Origin: Phycisphaerales bacterium
GTDB lineage: Bacteria; Planctomycetota; Phycisphaerae; UBA1845; Fen-1342
DNA: 64,000 nt
Assembly: GCA_016710275.1 (NCBI GenBank)
Contig: JADJXS010000001.1
Location: forward strand, 3,844,001 to 3,908,000
Reading direction: 5' to 3'
Made by a program: the position numbers and the translations under genes
The notes under the pieces: model-generated
Seen by the model: only the letters and a program-made list of their open reading frames with translations
The model's database searches: none
What the model was told of the DNA's origin: nothing
Shown here: piece by piece, positions 19,104-27,994 of the stretch
How positions within the stretch are numbered: the first letter of the stretch is position 1
Layout: every line of letters starts with the position of its first letter

Positions 19104-19650
19104 CGCCGGTCCGTGCTGGCTCCCTCAACCAGTGCCGCACCCCGCTTGGAATCAGCGAGCGTTGAATGGCCGATCGGAACCGATTTCGTCCGCAACCCGT
19201 CCGAAAACACGGCGTTGTGACCATTCTCACTTAGGGTTTGATATTGCGCGCGACGGGGATTATGATGGGCGACATGGTAGAGGAAAGATCGCGCCAGTTC
19301 TATTAGAGTTTCGCGCGTAACTTCACATTACAGACGCGCTTTCGCGCCCCATGGCCTGCGCTAGGCCCGGGCGCGAATTCGGGCAGATGCAGGTCGCAGC
19401 AACCGCGCGCCGTCTCTGTCGCGCCGCATGCAGGCGTTGTTTTCTTCCACAACGGGTGCCGCACACCCCCGCATGCGCGCGACAGAGACGGCGACGGTTG
19501 GACAAGCGACAACTGATCGCCTGATACGCCTCTCGGAGTCGGCGAACCGGTCGCCTGACTCATGTTCCGTCCGACCGCCCCGATCGCCGCAGGATCGGTC
19601 GCGGATCGCGCCGCCGCGGACGCGCGGCACGCCAGTGAAAGGAGCCGATT
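19104..19650. other. Gene-free region containing a long stem-loop
   Basis: No frame in these 547 bases looks like protein. It contains the stem-loop at 19409-19492 and the AAAGGAG ribosome site of the next gene. The rest shows nothing recognisable. Confidence 0.5.
19409..19492. repeat. Long inverted repeat (stem-loop) upstream of the Cys-rich gene
   Basis: The left arm (19409-19431) begins GCCGTCTCTGTCGCG and ends CGCATGC. The right arm (19471-19492) begins GCATGCG and ends CGCGACAGAGACGGC. The arms pair over 22 bp with a single one-base bulge. The 39-base loop contains its own small stem (CGTTGT with ACAACG). It ends 158 bases before the GTG of the Cys-rich gene. It could be a leader structure, a terminator or a mobile-element remnant; no T-tract follows. 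Confidence 0.7.
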
Positions 19651-22600
19651 GTGAGGAAGCTTCTGGGCCTGTCCCTTCTGTGTTTGGGAACAGCGACGGC
19701 GCTCGCCGTTGATTTTCCCGAAACAGAGGACAACAACACCAAGGGTGCCGCCAACGCTGTGACGCTGGCGGCCGGGGACTCGGTTTCCGGTACAACCACC
19801 GGGAACTCCACGACCGTCGCGGGACTCGGGTCCGCGGATTATTTCCGCGTCACGACCTCCGGTTTCGCGGGCGGCACGATTCATCGCCATCGCATGCGCC
19901 TGACGGCCGGCGATACGACCGGGCACGCGCTGACCATTCGCGGCCTGACACAGACCGGCGGCTCGATCAACGCCGGCACCGATGCGGCCCTGCAGTCGTC
20001 CTCGACGGCCACCACGCCGCCGCGCTTCGTGCAGTGGTACGGCTTCGGCGCAGCCGAGCAGGTCTATGTTCGCATGACCGGCTCGACCGCCACCACCGGC
20101 CAGTACGTCGCCACGCTCGAGTCCAGCACCGTCACGCCGATCGATGTCGGCTCGCGCCTCGAAGGCCCGATCACAATCGCGCGCGGCTCGGGCAACACCA
20201 CGCCCGTTGACTTCTGGCTCTACGACGGCTCGCTCAACGCGATCGTCGACGCCGGAAACGCCGGCAACAACACGCTGAGCCGCAACCTGACGGCCGGCAC
20301 CTACTATGTCGCGTTCTCGAACGTGAACACGGCGAACAACCTCGCCAGCCCCGCGGACGATTCCAACCGCGCCGGCAACGTCATGGACTTCCCCAACGGC
20401 GCCGTGAACTCCACGACGACCACCGTGGCGAACATGAACATCGCCATTACGGACGTCTCGGGCACCATCGAAGGCGCCGGCGCCAAGAGCGGCCCCTACG
20501 ACATCGTGTGGTACCGCTTTACGGTCATCGCGGCCGACGTGGCCTGCTGCTTCTCCGACGGCTCCTGCCAGTTCCTCGGCGTCTCCGCGTGCCTCACGGC
20601 CGGCGGCACGCCGCAGGCGCTCGGCTCGAACTGCTCGCCGAACCCCTGCCCGCAGCCGGGCGCCTGCTGCCTCGCGGCGGGCGGCTGCGCGCTGCTGCTC
20701 GAATCGGCCTGCACGGCCTCGGGCGGCCAGTTCCAGGGCCAGAGCACGTCCTGCCCGTCTTCCTGCGAAGCGGCCCAGGCCTGCTGCCTGCCGAACACCA
20801 GCTGCATCGACGCGGCGCCCTTCTCCTGCGCGGCGCAGAACGGCACGGCCCGCGGTCCGGGTTCGAGCTGCACGCCGGCCCTCTGCATTCCGCCGGGCGG
20901 CGACTGCGAAAGCCCCGAAGTGATCGGCGGCCTGCCCTTCGACACCAACTTCAACAACTCGACCAACAGCAGCGATTTCCCGCCGGGCTCCTGCAACGCG
21001 GTCGGCGCTCCCACGATGGACAACTCGTACTGGCTGCGCTGGGACGCTGAGGAGGACTGCGAAGTCCTCGTCCAGGCCACCGGCACATACGACATCATCG
21101 TCGCGGTTCATGACGGCGCATGCGGTGCACTCAATGAGGTGCGCTGCATCGACGACACCGTCGGCGGATTGGAGCAGGGCACCTTCCAGGCCACCTCCGG
21201 CACGACCTACTGGATCCAGGTCGGCGACTGGGGTACAGCCGATTTCGGCGGCGCCACCGCGTTCCACATGGAGTGCGTCGCGCAGGGTGCCTGCTGCCTG
21301 CCCGACGGCACCTGCCAGGACATCAGCTCCCTCGCCTGCCAGACTGCTTTCGGCGTCTTCCAAGGCGACGGCAGCGAGTGCGCCACGACGGCCTGCCCGC
21401 CTGCCGAAGGCTGCTGCTTTGCCAACCAGACCTGCCAGTTCCTGACGACGGATCGCTGCTCCACGCTGGGCGGCACGTCGCTCGGCGCAGGCACGGACTG
21501 CAACGTGACCTGCGTCCGCGGCGCCTGCTGCAACGGCGTCGTCTGCAGCCGTCAGTTCGAGCAGATCTGCATTGGTGGTGGCGGCTTCTACCAGGGTGAC
21601 ACCACGAGCTGCGACTCGGTCGCCGGTACGCCGACGACCTACTCGTCGTCGCCGAACCTGCCGATTCTGGACAGCCCGGCCCCCGCTCAGACTGACACGA
21701 TCAACGTGGCCGACACGTACGCGATTGGCGACGTCAACGTTCGCGTCCAGTTGACCCACTCCTTCCTCGGCGACCTCGACATGTTCCTCTCGCACAACGC
21801 GACGAACGTGACTCTCTGGAGCCGGGATTGCGGCGGCAACAACGACATGGACGTGACCTTCGACGATGAAGGTTCGGCCCTGGTCTGCGGCCAGCCGACG
21901 ACCGGCACCTTTACCCCGACCAGCATCACCGCCGGTCAGACGCTGGACGTTTATGACGGCCAGAGCGTCAACGGCGACTGGACTCTGAGCATCGAGGACC
22001 AGGCCGGCGCCGACACCGGCGTGCTGACCCTCTGGGAACTGATCATTGATCAGCAGGGCGTGGGCGTCTGCTTCCCCGATGAGCCGCTTGCCTGCTGCTT
22101 TGCGGATGGCTCGTGCCAGTTCCTGACGCCGACCGACTGCCAGACGGCCGGCGGTCGCGTGCTCGGTCTGGGCACCAACTGCTCCCCGAACGTCTGCCCG
22201 CAGCCGGAAGCCTGCTGCCTGCCGGACGGCACCTGTCAGACGGTCCTGGTGACGACGTGCAGCGGCCTCTCCGGTCAACCGGCCGGCGCTGGCACCAACT
22301 GCACGAACTTCACCTGCCCGGCCGCCCAGGGCTGCTGCATCGGCACCGCCGGTAACTGCTCGGACCTCGTCCCCGCCGCCTGCGCTCAGCAGAACGGTGT
22401 GGCACAGGGTGCGGGCACGTCCTGCGGCGGCAACGTCTGCGACCGCGGCGCCTGCTGCATCGGCACCGAGTGCACGATCAACTATGCCGGTTCGTGCGCC
22501 CTTGCGGGCGGCACGTTTGTCGGCGCAAACACCAACTGCGGCGCTGTCGCGGGCACCCCGACGACCTACACGTCGAACCCGAACAGCATCATCGCCGACA

Positions 22601-23310
22601 ACCAGACGATCACCGACACGATCAACATCACCGACACCTACACGGTCGGCGATGTCCGCGTCGGGATCATCATTCAGCACACCTTCCAGGGCGACATCAT
22701 CGCCCACCTCACGGGTCCGAATCTCGTGAACGTGTTGCTGATCAACCGTCCGAACAACCCGGAGACCACCTTCGGGTTCGGCACCGACAACTACGGCGAT
22801 CCGCTCAGCACGACGTACTTCATCCTCGATGATGACGCGACGCTGCGCTACGACGTGCCGGATGTGGCCGCGGGCTTCAACAACCCGACCGGCAACTGGC
22901 TGCCGGACAACGGCGTCCTCGCCGACCTCGACGGCCAACCCGTCACCGGCGACTGGGTGCTGACCGTGTCGGACAACGCCGGCGGCGACACGGGCTTCCT
23001 CGTGTCGTGGCAGTTGCTCATCGATCAGCCGGGTCCGGGTCCGTGCACGGGTCCGTCCTGCCTCGTCGGTGACGCGAACTGCGACGGTGTCGTGAACAAC
23101 TTCGACATCGATCCGTTCGTTGTCGGTATCGTCAACGGTGACGAACCCACGGCTCCGTCGGGCTACTCCGGCGATCAGGCCTGCTGGGATGACCGCGAGT
23201 GCTGGGGCGACGTGAATCGGGACGAAGCGTTCAACAACTTCGACATCGATCCGTTCGTCAATTGCATTGTCGCGCTGCCGCCGGATGGCGAACCCTGCCC
23301 GGCGCCGTAA
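19651..23310 (+). CDS. Large secreted Cys-rich mosaic protein with P-type domains and dockerin-like tail
   Basis: The 1219-residue product has a signal peptide (MRKLLGLSLLCLGTATALA) and a beta-rich N-terminal part to about residue 295. Ten Cys-rich units of roughly 36 residues follow, of the form ACCxxDGxCxxxxxxxCxxxGGxxxGxGTxC. They are arranged as three (297-412), three (547-655) and four (813-970). Between them lie a beta domain (415-545) and two proprotein-convertase P-like domains (about 658-805 and 972-1130; LTHSFLGDLDMFLSHN and IQHTFQGDIIAHLTG). The tail has two dockerin-like repeats (GDANCDGVVNNFDIDPFV and GDVNRDEAFNNFDIDPFV). The GTG start has AAAGGAG six bases upstream. It is probably a surface or extracellular adhesive or matrix protein; the partner is unknown. 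Confidence 0.85.
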   Translation: MRKLLGLSLLCLGTATALAVDFPETEDNNTKGAANAVTLAAGDSVSGTTTGNSTTVAGLGSADYFRVTTSGFAGGTIHRHRMRLTAGDTTGHALTIRGLTQTGGSINAGTDAALQSSSTATTPPRFVQWYGFGAAEQVYVRMTGSTATTGQYVATLESSTVTPIDVGSRLEGPITIARGSGNTTPVDFWLYDGSLNAIVDAGNAGNNTLSRNLTAGTYYVAFSNVNTANNLASPADDSNRAGNVMDFPNGAVNSTTTTVANMNIAITDVSGTIEGAGAKSGPYDIVWYRFTVIAADVACCFSDGSCQFLGVSACLTAGGTPQALGSNCSPNPCPQPGACCLAAGGCALLLESACTASGGQFQGQSTSCPSSCEAAQACCLPNTSCIDAAPFSCAAQNGTARGPGSSCTPALCIPPGGDCESPEVIGGLPFDTNFNNSTNSSDFPPGSCNAVGAPTMDNSYWLRWDAEEDCEVLVQATGTYDIIVAVHDGACGALNEVRCIDDTVGGLEQGTFQATSGTTYWIQVGDWGTADFGGATAFHMECVAQGACCLPDGTCQDISSLACQTAFGVFQGDGSECATTACPPAEGCCFANQTCQFLTTDRCSTLGGTSLGAGTDCNVTCVRGACCNGVVCSRQFEQICIGGGGFYQGDTTSCDSVAGTPTTYSSSPNLPILDSPAPAQTDTINVADTYAIGDVNVRVQLTHSFLGDLDMFLSHNATNVTLWSRDCGGNNDMDVTFDDEGSALVCGQPTTGTFTPTSITAGQTLDVYDGQSVNGDWTLSIEDQAGADTGVLTLWELIIDQQGVGVCFPDEPLACCFADGSCQFLTPTDCQTAGGRVLGLGTNCSPNVCPQPEACCLPDGTCQTVLVTTCSGLSGQPAGAGTNCTNFTCPAAQGCCIGTAGNCSDLVPAACAQQNGVAQGAGTSCGGNVCDRGACCIGTECTINYAGSCALAGGTFVGANTNCGAVAGTPTTYTSNPNSIIADNQTITDTINITDTYTVGDVRVGIIIQHTFQGDIIAHLTGPNLVNVLLINRPNNPETTFGFGTDNYGDPLSTTYFILDDDATLRYDVPDVAAGFNNPTGNWLPDNGVLADLDGQPVTGDWVLTVSDNAGGDTGFLVSWQLLIDQPGPGPCTGPSCLVGDANCDGVVNNFDIDPFVVGIVNGDEPTAPSGYSGDQACWDDRECWGDVNRDEAFNNFDIDPFVNCIVALPPDGEPCPAP

Positions 23311-23347
23311 GGCGACGGTGACAGGCAGTAGAGATTGAATACTCTCC

Positions 23348-23389
23348 GGCAGGCCGGCGGGAACCTCCCGTCGGCCTGCCGTGTTTCTG
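23348..23389 (+). terminator. Intrinsic terminator of the Cys-rich gene
   Basis: Arms GGCAGGCCGGCGGGA and TCCCGTCGGCCTGCC pair over 15 bp (one G-T wobble) around a 3-base loop. A short T run (GTGTTTCT) follows. It starts 38 bases past the stop codon. Confidence 0.75.
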
Positions 23390-23518
23390 CGCAGAGCGCG
23401 CATCCCCCGTCAGGCGACGCTATTTCCCGCCAAAAACCGCCCATTTACGCCGATCTGCGTTCAACGCGCGCCATTTCACGCCAATTGCCCACATTCCCTT
23501 CTCGATCCCCCCGGGCGG

Positions 23519-25147
23519 ATGGACAATACGGGTATGAGCGCGCACGCACCCGCAGGCAATCCGACCCCGCTCCGCGCGCTGCTGGCAACGCCGCTCGTGC
23601 ACAACGACTCGCCGCTCGCGGATCAAGCCCGGCGGGCACAGTCAGAGGGCGCGGACATCATCGAACTGCGCGCCGATTGCATTGATGATCCCGCCGCCGT
23701 GGAAGCCCTCCTGCGATCCCCCGATCGGCCGACCTGCATCCTCACCCTGCGCAGCGCCGCCGAGGGCGGGCGCTTCGACGGCTCCGACGCCGAGCGCATC
23801 GCGCTGATCGAGCGGCTCGGCCTGCTGTCGCCCGGGTTCATCGACATCGAGATGGATACGTGGAAGCGCTCCGCGAATCTGCGACAGAAGCTCGGCCTGG
23901 TCTGTGACACCGGCGGCCCGCAGCCGCTGCACGCGCTCGACCGCCCGCGAAACCGCCTGATTCTCTCGCGACACGACTGGACCGGTGAACAATGCGACAA
24001 GCCCGGGCGCATGCTCGATGAGCTGCTCGCCGAAGCGGGCGTCGTGACGAAAGCCGCCTTCACCGCCCGGGACGCCTCCGACGCCCTGTCCGTGCTGACG
24101 GCGCTGCACGACCGGCGTGCGCTCGGGCGCGAGATCATCGCCATCGCGATGGGCGAAGCGGGAATCGCCTCGCGCGTGCTGGCGGGCAAGTTCGGCGGAT
24201 TTCTTTCATTCGCTGCGCTCGACGAAGCCGGCGCCTCCGCCCCGGGACAGCTCACCCTTCGCGAGATGCGGCACCTCTATCGCTGGAATTCAATCCGTGC
24301 GAGCACGCGCGTCTACGGCATCGTGGGCTGGCCGGTGTCGCACTCGCGCAGCCCGCACGTGCACAATGCCGCTTTCGCGGCCGCCGGAATCGGCGCCGTG
24401 TACGTCCCGTTTCCCGTCTCGCCCGATGCCGCGGGCTTCGATCACTTTGCCGATTTCGTCGGAGCGCACCCGGAGCTCGACATCGACGGCCTGAGCGTCA
24501 CCATCCCCCACAAGGTCCACGCACTGCGCTGGCTGCTGGACCGCGGTCATGAGGTCAGCGACATCGCGAAGCGCGCCGGGGCGGTCAACACGCTGACGCG
24601 CTCGCGCGACGGACGATGGCACGGGGACAACACCGACGGCGCCGGCGCCCTGGCGGTGCTGCACTGCTCGACCGCGGTCCCGGAGTCGCTGCGCGGCGAG
24701 CGCGCGGCGGTGCTGGGTGCGGGCGGAGCGGCGCGCGGTGTGGCGGCGGCGCTGCAGGCCGACGGGGCGCGCGTCACCATCTTCAATCGCACGCGCGCGT
24801 CCGCGGACGCGCTCGCTTCGGCGCTCGGGTGCGAATCGCGGGATTGGGAGGAGCGCGGGCAGTGCGACGCGCGCATTATCGTGAATTGCACGTCGGTGGG
24901 GATGGGTGCCGCCGTCGGCGAGTCCCCGCTGCCGGCAGGCGCGCTGCGCCCCGGGATGGCCGTGCTCGACACGGTCTACGCGCCGCGCCGCACCCGGCTG
25001 CTGCAGGACGCGGCGGCCGCGGGGGCGACGGCGATCGAGGGGTCGGAGATGTTCCTGGAGCAGGCGGCGTTGCAGTTCGAGCGCTGGGTCGGATCTCCCG
25101 CGCCGCGCCGCGCGATGCGACAGGCGTTCGAGGATTCGTGGACGTGA
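23519..25147 (+). CDS. aroDE: Fused 3-dehydroquinate dehydratase (type I) and shikimate dehydrogenase
   Basis: The 542-residue product joins two consecutive shikimate-pathway enzymes, as in plants and chlamydiae. The N-terminal half is type I dehydroquinase: IIELRADCID, CILTLRSAAEGGRFDG, ILSRHDW with the catalytic-type His, and VTKAAFTARD with the Schiff-base-type Lys. The C-terminal half starts near residue 258 (VYGIVGWPVSHSRSPHVHN) and carries LSVTIPHK with the shikimate-binding Lys, GAVNTL, the NADP loop LGAGGAARG and NCTSVGM. Fusion should allow handover of dehydroshikimate. The ATG at 23519 is a plausible start, with another at 23534; neither has a strong ribosome site. Confidence 0.95.
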   Translation: MDNTGMSAHAPAGNPTPLRALLATPLVHNDSPLADQARRAQSEGADIIELRADCIDDPAAVEALLRSPDRPTCILTLRSAAEGGRFDGSDAERIALIERLGLLSPGFIDIEMDTWKRSANLRQKLGLVCDTGGPQPLHALDRPRNRLILSRHDWTGEQCDKPGRMLDELLAEAGVVTKAAFTARDASDALSVLTALHDRRALGREIIAIAMGEAGIASRVLAGKFGGFLSFAALDEAGASAPGQLTLREMRHLYRWNSIRASTRVYGIVGWPVSHSRSPHVHNAAFAAAGIGAVYVPFPVSPDAAGFDHFADFVGAHPELDIDGLSVTIPHKVHALRWLLDRGHEVSDIAKRAGAVNTLTRSRDGRWHGDNTDGAGALAVLHCSTAVPESLRGERAAVLGAGGAARGVAAALQADGARVTIFNRTRASADALASALGCESRDWEERGQCDARIIVNCTSVGMGAAVGESPLPAGALRPGMAVLDTVYAPRRTRLLQDAAAAGATAIEGSEMFLEQAALQFERWVGSPAPRRAMRQAFEDSWT

Positions 25148-25182
25148 GCGCCGATCGCAGACGCGGCAGCCCGGCACAGCAA

Positions 25183-26388
25183 TCAACGGAAGCCGGAGCT
25201 GGAGAGCTTCAGGATCGGCAGCAGCAGGGCAATCGCCACGAACCCGACCAGCACGGCCATCACGAACAGCATGATCGGCTCGAGCAGCCGCACGCCCAGG
25301 TCGATCTGCCGCGCCGTGCGGCGCTCCTGCGTATCGGCGATTTCGATCAGCACTTTCTCCAGCGTGTTGGACTCCTCCGCGACGGCGACCATGCTGAGAA
25401 TTGCCTGCGGAAACAGGCCGCTGGAGGCCAGCGGGGCCGCGAGCGACTCGCCGGCGCGGATGTTCTCCGTCGCGGCGTCGATGCTCTCGGCGAGGATCAC
25501 GTTGCCGGTGGAGTCCTTGGCGATGCGCAGCGCCTGAAGAATCGGGATGCCGCTGGCGAGCAGCGTGCCGAGGATGCGGCAGAAGCGGCACAATGCCACC
25601 ATCGTGTAGATCTTTCCGAACCCGACGGCGCGGAGCTGCGCCTGGGCGATCAAACGCTGCCCACCCTCCGAGCGCAGCGCCACGTAGATGCCCCCGACGA
25701 CAGCGCCGAATAGCACGGCCGAGATCGCGTAATACTCCGTGACCATGTCGCTGACGAAGAACACGACCCGCGTCACGCCCGGCAGGTCCGGCTGGTTCTG
25801 AAGCATGGGGCGGATCTTGGGAACCACGAACGACATCAGGAACACCATCGCGCCGGCCAGCGCGAGCAGCAGCACGCAGGGATAAATCAGGGCGCCGATG
25901 AGCTTGTTGCGAAGCTCATCCGCCCGGGCGACGAACTCGCTCAGGCGCGTCAGCACGTCCTCGATGAATCCGCCGGCCTCGCCCGCCCGCACCATCGACA
26001 CATGCAGCTCGGGGAAGGCGTGCGGATGCTGCGACATCGCGTCGGCCAGGGTGTCGCCGCCGGCCACGCTGTCGTGCACTTCCTTGAGAACGCGCTGAAT
26101 GGCCGGCTCGGCCTGCCGACCGATCACGTCCAGTGACTTGAGGACCGGCACGCCGGACTTGAGCAGGTCGGCGAGCTGCTCATACAGCACGCCGACCTTC
26201 GACATGCTGATTCGCCGCGCCCCCCCGGCCAGCACGAAGCGCTTGCGCTCAACCGCCTCCGTCAACTCCACCGGCACCAGCGCGCGGTCATCGAGCATCC
26301 GCGCCGCGGCGGATTGCGAATCCGCCACGACGGACCCGCTGACGGGGTCGCCGGTGCGGCTGCGCGCCCGGTAGTTGAAGGTCGGCAT
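25183..26388 (-). CDS. Type II secretion / type IV pilus inner-membrane protein GspF/PilC
   Basis: The 401-residue product is a full-length GspF/PilC platform protein of the inner membrane, where it works with an assembly ATPase. It has the N-terminal FNYRARSRTGDPVSGSV, two T2SSF repeats (LADLLKSGVPVLKSLDVIG and LGTLLASGIPILQALRIAK) and three TM stretches, the first YPCVLLLALAGAMVFLMSFVVP and the last LLEPIMLFVMAVLVGFVAIALLLPIL. The ATG at 26388 is preceded by GAGGTG. No gspE, gspG or other secretion gene lies in this window, so it is an orphan locally. Confidence 0.92.
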   Translation of the reverse strand: MPTFNYRARSRTGDPVSGSVVADSQSAAARMLDDRALVPVELTEAVERKRFVLAGGARRISMSKVGVLYEQLADLLKSGVPVLKSLDVIGRQAEPAIQRVLKEVHDSVAGGDTLADAMSQHPHAFPELHVSMVRAGEAGGFIEDVLTRLSEFVARADELRNKLIGALIYPCVLLLALAGAMVFLMSFVVPKIRPMLQNQPDLPGVTRVVFFVSDMVTEYYAISAVLFGAVVGGIYVALRSEGGQRLIAQAQLRAVGFGKIYTMVALCRFCRILGTLLASGIPILQALRIAKDSTGNVILAESIDAATENIRAGESLAAPLASSGLFPQAILSMVAVAEESNTLEKVLIEIADTQERRTARQIDLGVRLLEPIMLFVMAVLVGFVAIALLLPILKLSSSGFR

Positions 26389-26742
26389 GAGTCAGGCCAC
26401 CTCGCGGACCCGCGTCGTGCGGATCGGGGGCATGAGAATATCCGGTTGCTGGCCGGCCGGGTGGCGCGACCACTGCCGTGCCAACCGCTTTCTACCCTCG
26501 TAACCCCCATCGGATGCGACGGGCATTGCGCCGTGATTGCGCGATCGCGGCTACGAAATGGGCGAACTGGCCGGCCGCGGAGAGATGCCGCCCGACGCAT
26601 TTCGGTCGATGGACCACTGAAACCGCCGGTGCGGCGGCCGCTGTTGCCAGTGCGGTGCGGCGCTTCGCGTCGCCGGATTTGCGGAGGCCTGCGTAGATCA
26701 CCTGCGGGCGGACGGTGCTGAATGCTCAAAACGGGCAAGTTG
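26389..26742. other. Gene-free stretch upstream of gspF
   Basis: I see no supported gene, promoter or repeat in these 354 bases; open frames here are short and lack protein character. Confidence 0.5.
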
Positions 26743-26788
26743 AAAAAAAAGAGGGAAGCCGGCCACCCGTGAAGGCGACCGGCTTCCC
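26743..26788 (-). terminator. Intrinsic terminator of the first PEP-CTERM gene
   Basis: On the minus strand GGGAAGCCGG and CCGGCTTCCC form a 10-bp perfect stem. The run of eight T bases (26743-26750) follows almost at once, starting three bases past the stem. It lies 37 bases past the stop. Confidence 0.88.
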
Positions 26789-26824
26789 ATTGCTTTCAGT
26801 CGAAGCAATCAGTCGGAAGACTGA

Positions 26825-27613
26825 TTAGCGGCGACGCAGCGCCAGGGCCGCGAGGGCCAGCAGCGCGATGCTCGCCGGCTCCGGCGTCACGAACGCATCC
26901 GCGCCCGAGGAAGCCAGACCGAACGAGTTGCCGCGGAGGCCGTCAGCCTCGTCGCCAGCGCCGAAGTAGACGCTCTCAGGAGCCGGCGCGCCCGAGCGGG
27001 CGATGCCGCCGGTGCCGACCTTGAGGAACACTTCCGCCAGCGGGCTCGTCGAATTCACGACGATCCAGCCGAGCAGAACGCTCTTGGGCAGCGCGCGACG
27101 AGTAGCCGCCGTGCCGACGCCGACCGCGGTGCCGATCTCGGACTGGTCGTCATAGATCGACGCGTTCAGGGAGTTGTTGATGCCCTCGCCACGGACGACC
27201 GCAGCAAGGTTGATGCCGGTCACGTTCGACGTGCCCTGACCGGCGCCCTGATTGACACCCTGCCAGCGCTCGTACAGCACGTCGCCGAAATCCGGATCGG
27301 TGACGACGTAGTTGTACATGAGCGTGCTGGTGATCGTACCACCGTTGACGCTGATGTCGAACGCGACGCCGTTCCACTTCTGGGTGGTCGGCGGTCCGAT
27401 CATCTGCGCCCACAGGTACAGCACCTGGTTGTTCGCCACGGTCGGGTTACCGATACCGCCGTTGTTGGCAACGGTGTCAGCGGGTGTCAGGGCGACGTCG
27501 TTGATCGACGTGGCCGAGAAGGCTCCGCCGGGCGAAAAGAACAGGCGCAGAGCCGCGCTGGCCGGCGCGGCCAGCAGCGCGAGTCCTGCTGCCACTGCAA
27601 CAATACGCTTCAT
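26825..27613 (-). CDS. PEP-CTERM surface protein (paralogue 1)
   Basis: The 262-residue product has a signal peptide (RIVAVAAGLALLAAPASAA) and ends with the PEP-CTERM sorting signal: VTPEP, a hydrophobic helix (ASIALLALAALAL) and RRR. Such tails are processed by exosortases and usually mark exported proteins of matrix-forming bacteria. The body is closely similar to the next gene (TQKWNG, then DPDFGDVLYERWQGVN and NLAAVVRGEGINN), so it is a tandem duplication. The ATG at 27613 has GGAGAG seven bases upstream. No exosortase gene is in the window. Confidence 0.9.
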   Translation of the reverse strand: MKRIVAVAAGLALLAAPASAALRLFFSPGGAFSATSINDVALTPADTVANNGGIGNPTVANNQVLYLWAQMIGPPTTQKWNGVAFDISVNGGTITSTLMYNYVVTDPDFGDVLYERWQGVNQGAGQGTSNVTGINLAAVVRGEGINNSLNASIYDDQSEIGTAVGVGTAATRRALPKSVLLGWIVVNSTSPLAEVFLKVGTGGIARSGAPAPESVYFGAGDEADGLRGNSFGLASSGADAFVTPEPASIALLALAALALRRR

Positions 27614-27641
27614 AAAAACACTCTCCTCAGAAGGTGCGATT

Positions 27642-27696
27642 GGAGGTTCTTCCCGCCTCCAGACCCACAGAATACCACTTTGGGTGCCGCTCACCC
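27642..27696 (-). promoter_or_regulatory. Two-hairpin 5' leader, PEP-CTERM gene 1
   Basis: In the transcript GGGTGAGCGGCACCC (27682-27696) forms a short stem. GGAGGC...CCTCC (27642-27660) forms a second one about 30 bases before the start codon. The same two elements in the same order and spacing class occur in front of the paralogous gene at 28807-28871, while the sequence between them differs. That pattern suggests a conserved RNA or protein-binding element. Confidence 0.55.
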
Positions 27697-27712
27697 TCAC
27701 TCCACAGGGGTG

Positions 27713-27741
27713 GTTATACCGGAAGCCCGGGTCATACGCAA
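27713..27741 (-). promoter_or_regulatory. Promoter of PEP-CTERM gene 1
   Basis: TTGCGT (27736-27741) and TATAAC (27713-27718, five of six) are separated by 17 bases. The implied start is near 27706, which places both leader hairpins in the transcript. Confidence 0.6.
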
Positions 27742-27905
27742 GAAAAAACATGCCCCACGCGCGAGGAAGGCCGATTCGGGACCGATTCCGGACGGCACAT
27801 TGCCGACAGAACTCAAGCAGAGAATTGCGTAAGTTTATTATGTGCAGATACTTATGAACAGCACGGGGCGTAGGTCGAATGACGGCTGAAGTCCAGCCTT
27901 AGCGC

Positions 27906-27944
27906 AAAAAAATCGACGGACGCCGACCTTTCGGTCAACGTCCG
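27906..27944 (-). terminator. Intrinsic terminator of the second PEP-CTERM gene
   Basis: The minus-strand stem CGGACGTTGACC / GGTCGGCGTCCG with a GAAA loop is followed by TCGA and seven T bases. A second perfect hairpin (GCGCCGC/GCGGCGC, 27964-27979) lies between it and the stop codon. Confidence 0.88.
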
Positions 27945-27994
27945 CCGAATCATCGCTGATGAGGCGCCGCAAGCGGCGCTTCGCGAGAGAGACT

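Noticed and set aside
19303..23403. 1366-codon minus-strand open frame
   Set aside because: It is antisense to the Cys-rich mosaic gene; its translation is Arg/Val/Ala-rich noise caused by high-GC codon bias, while the plus frame has domains, a signal peptide and a ribosome site.
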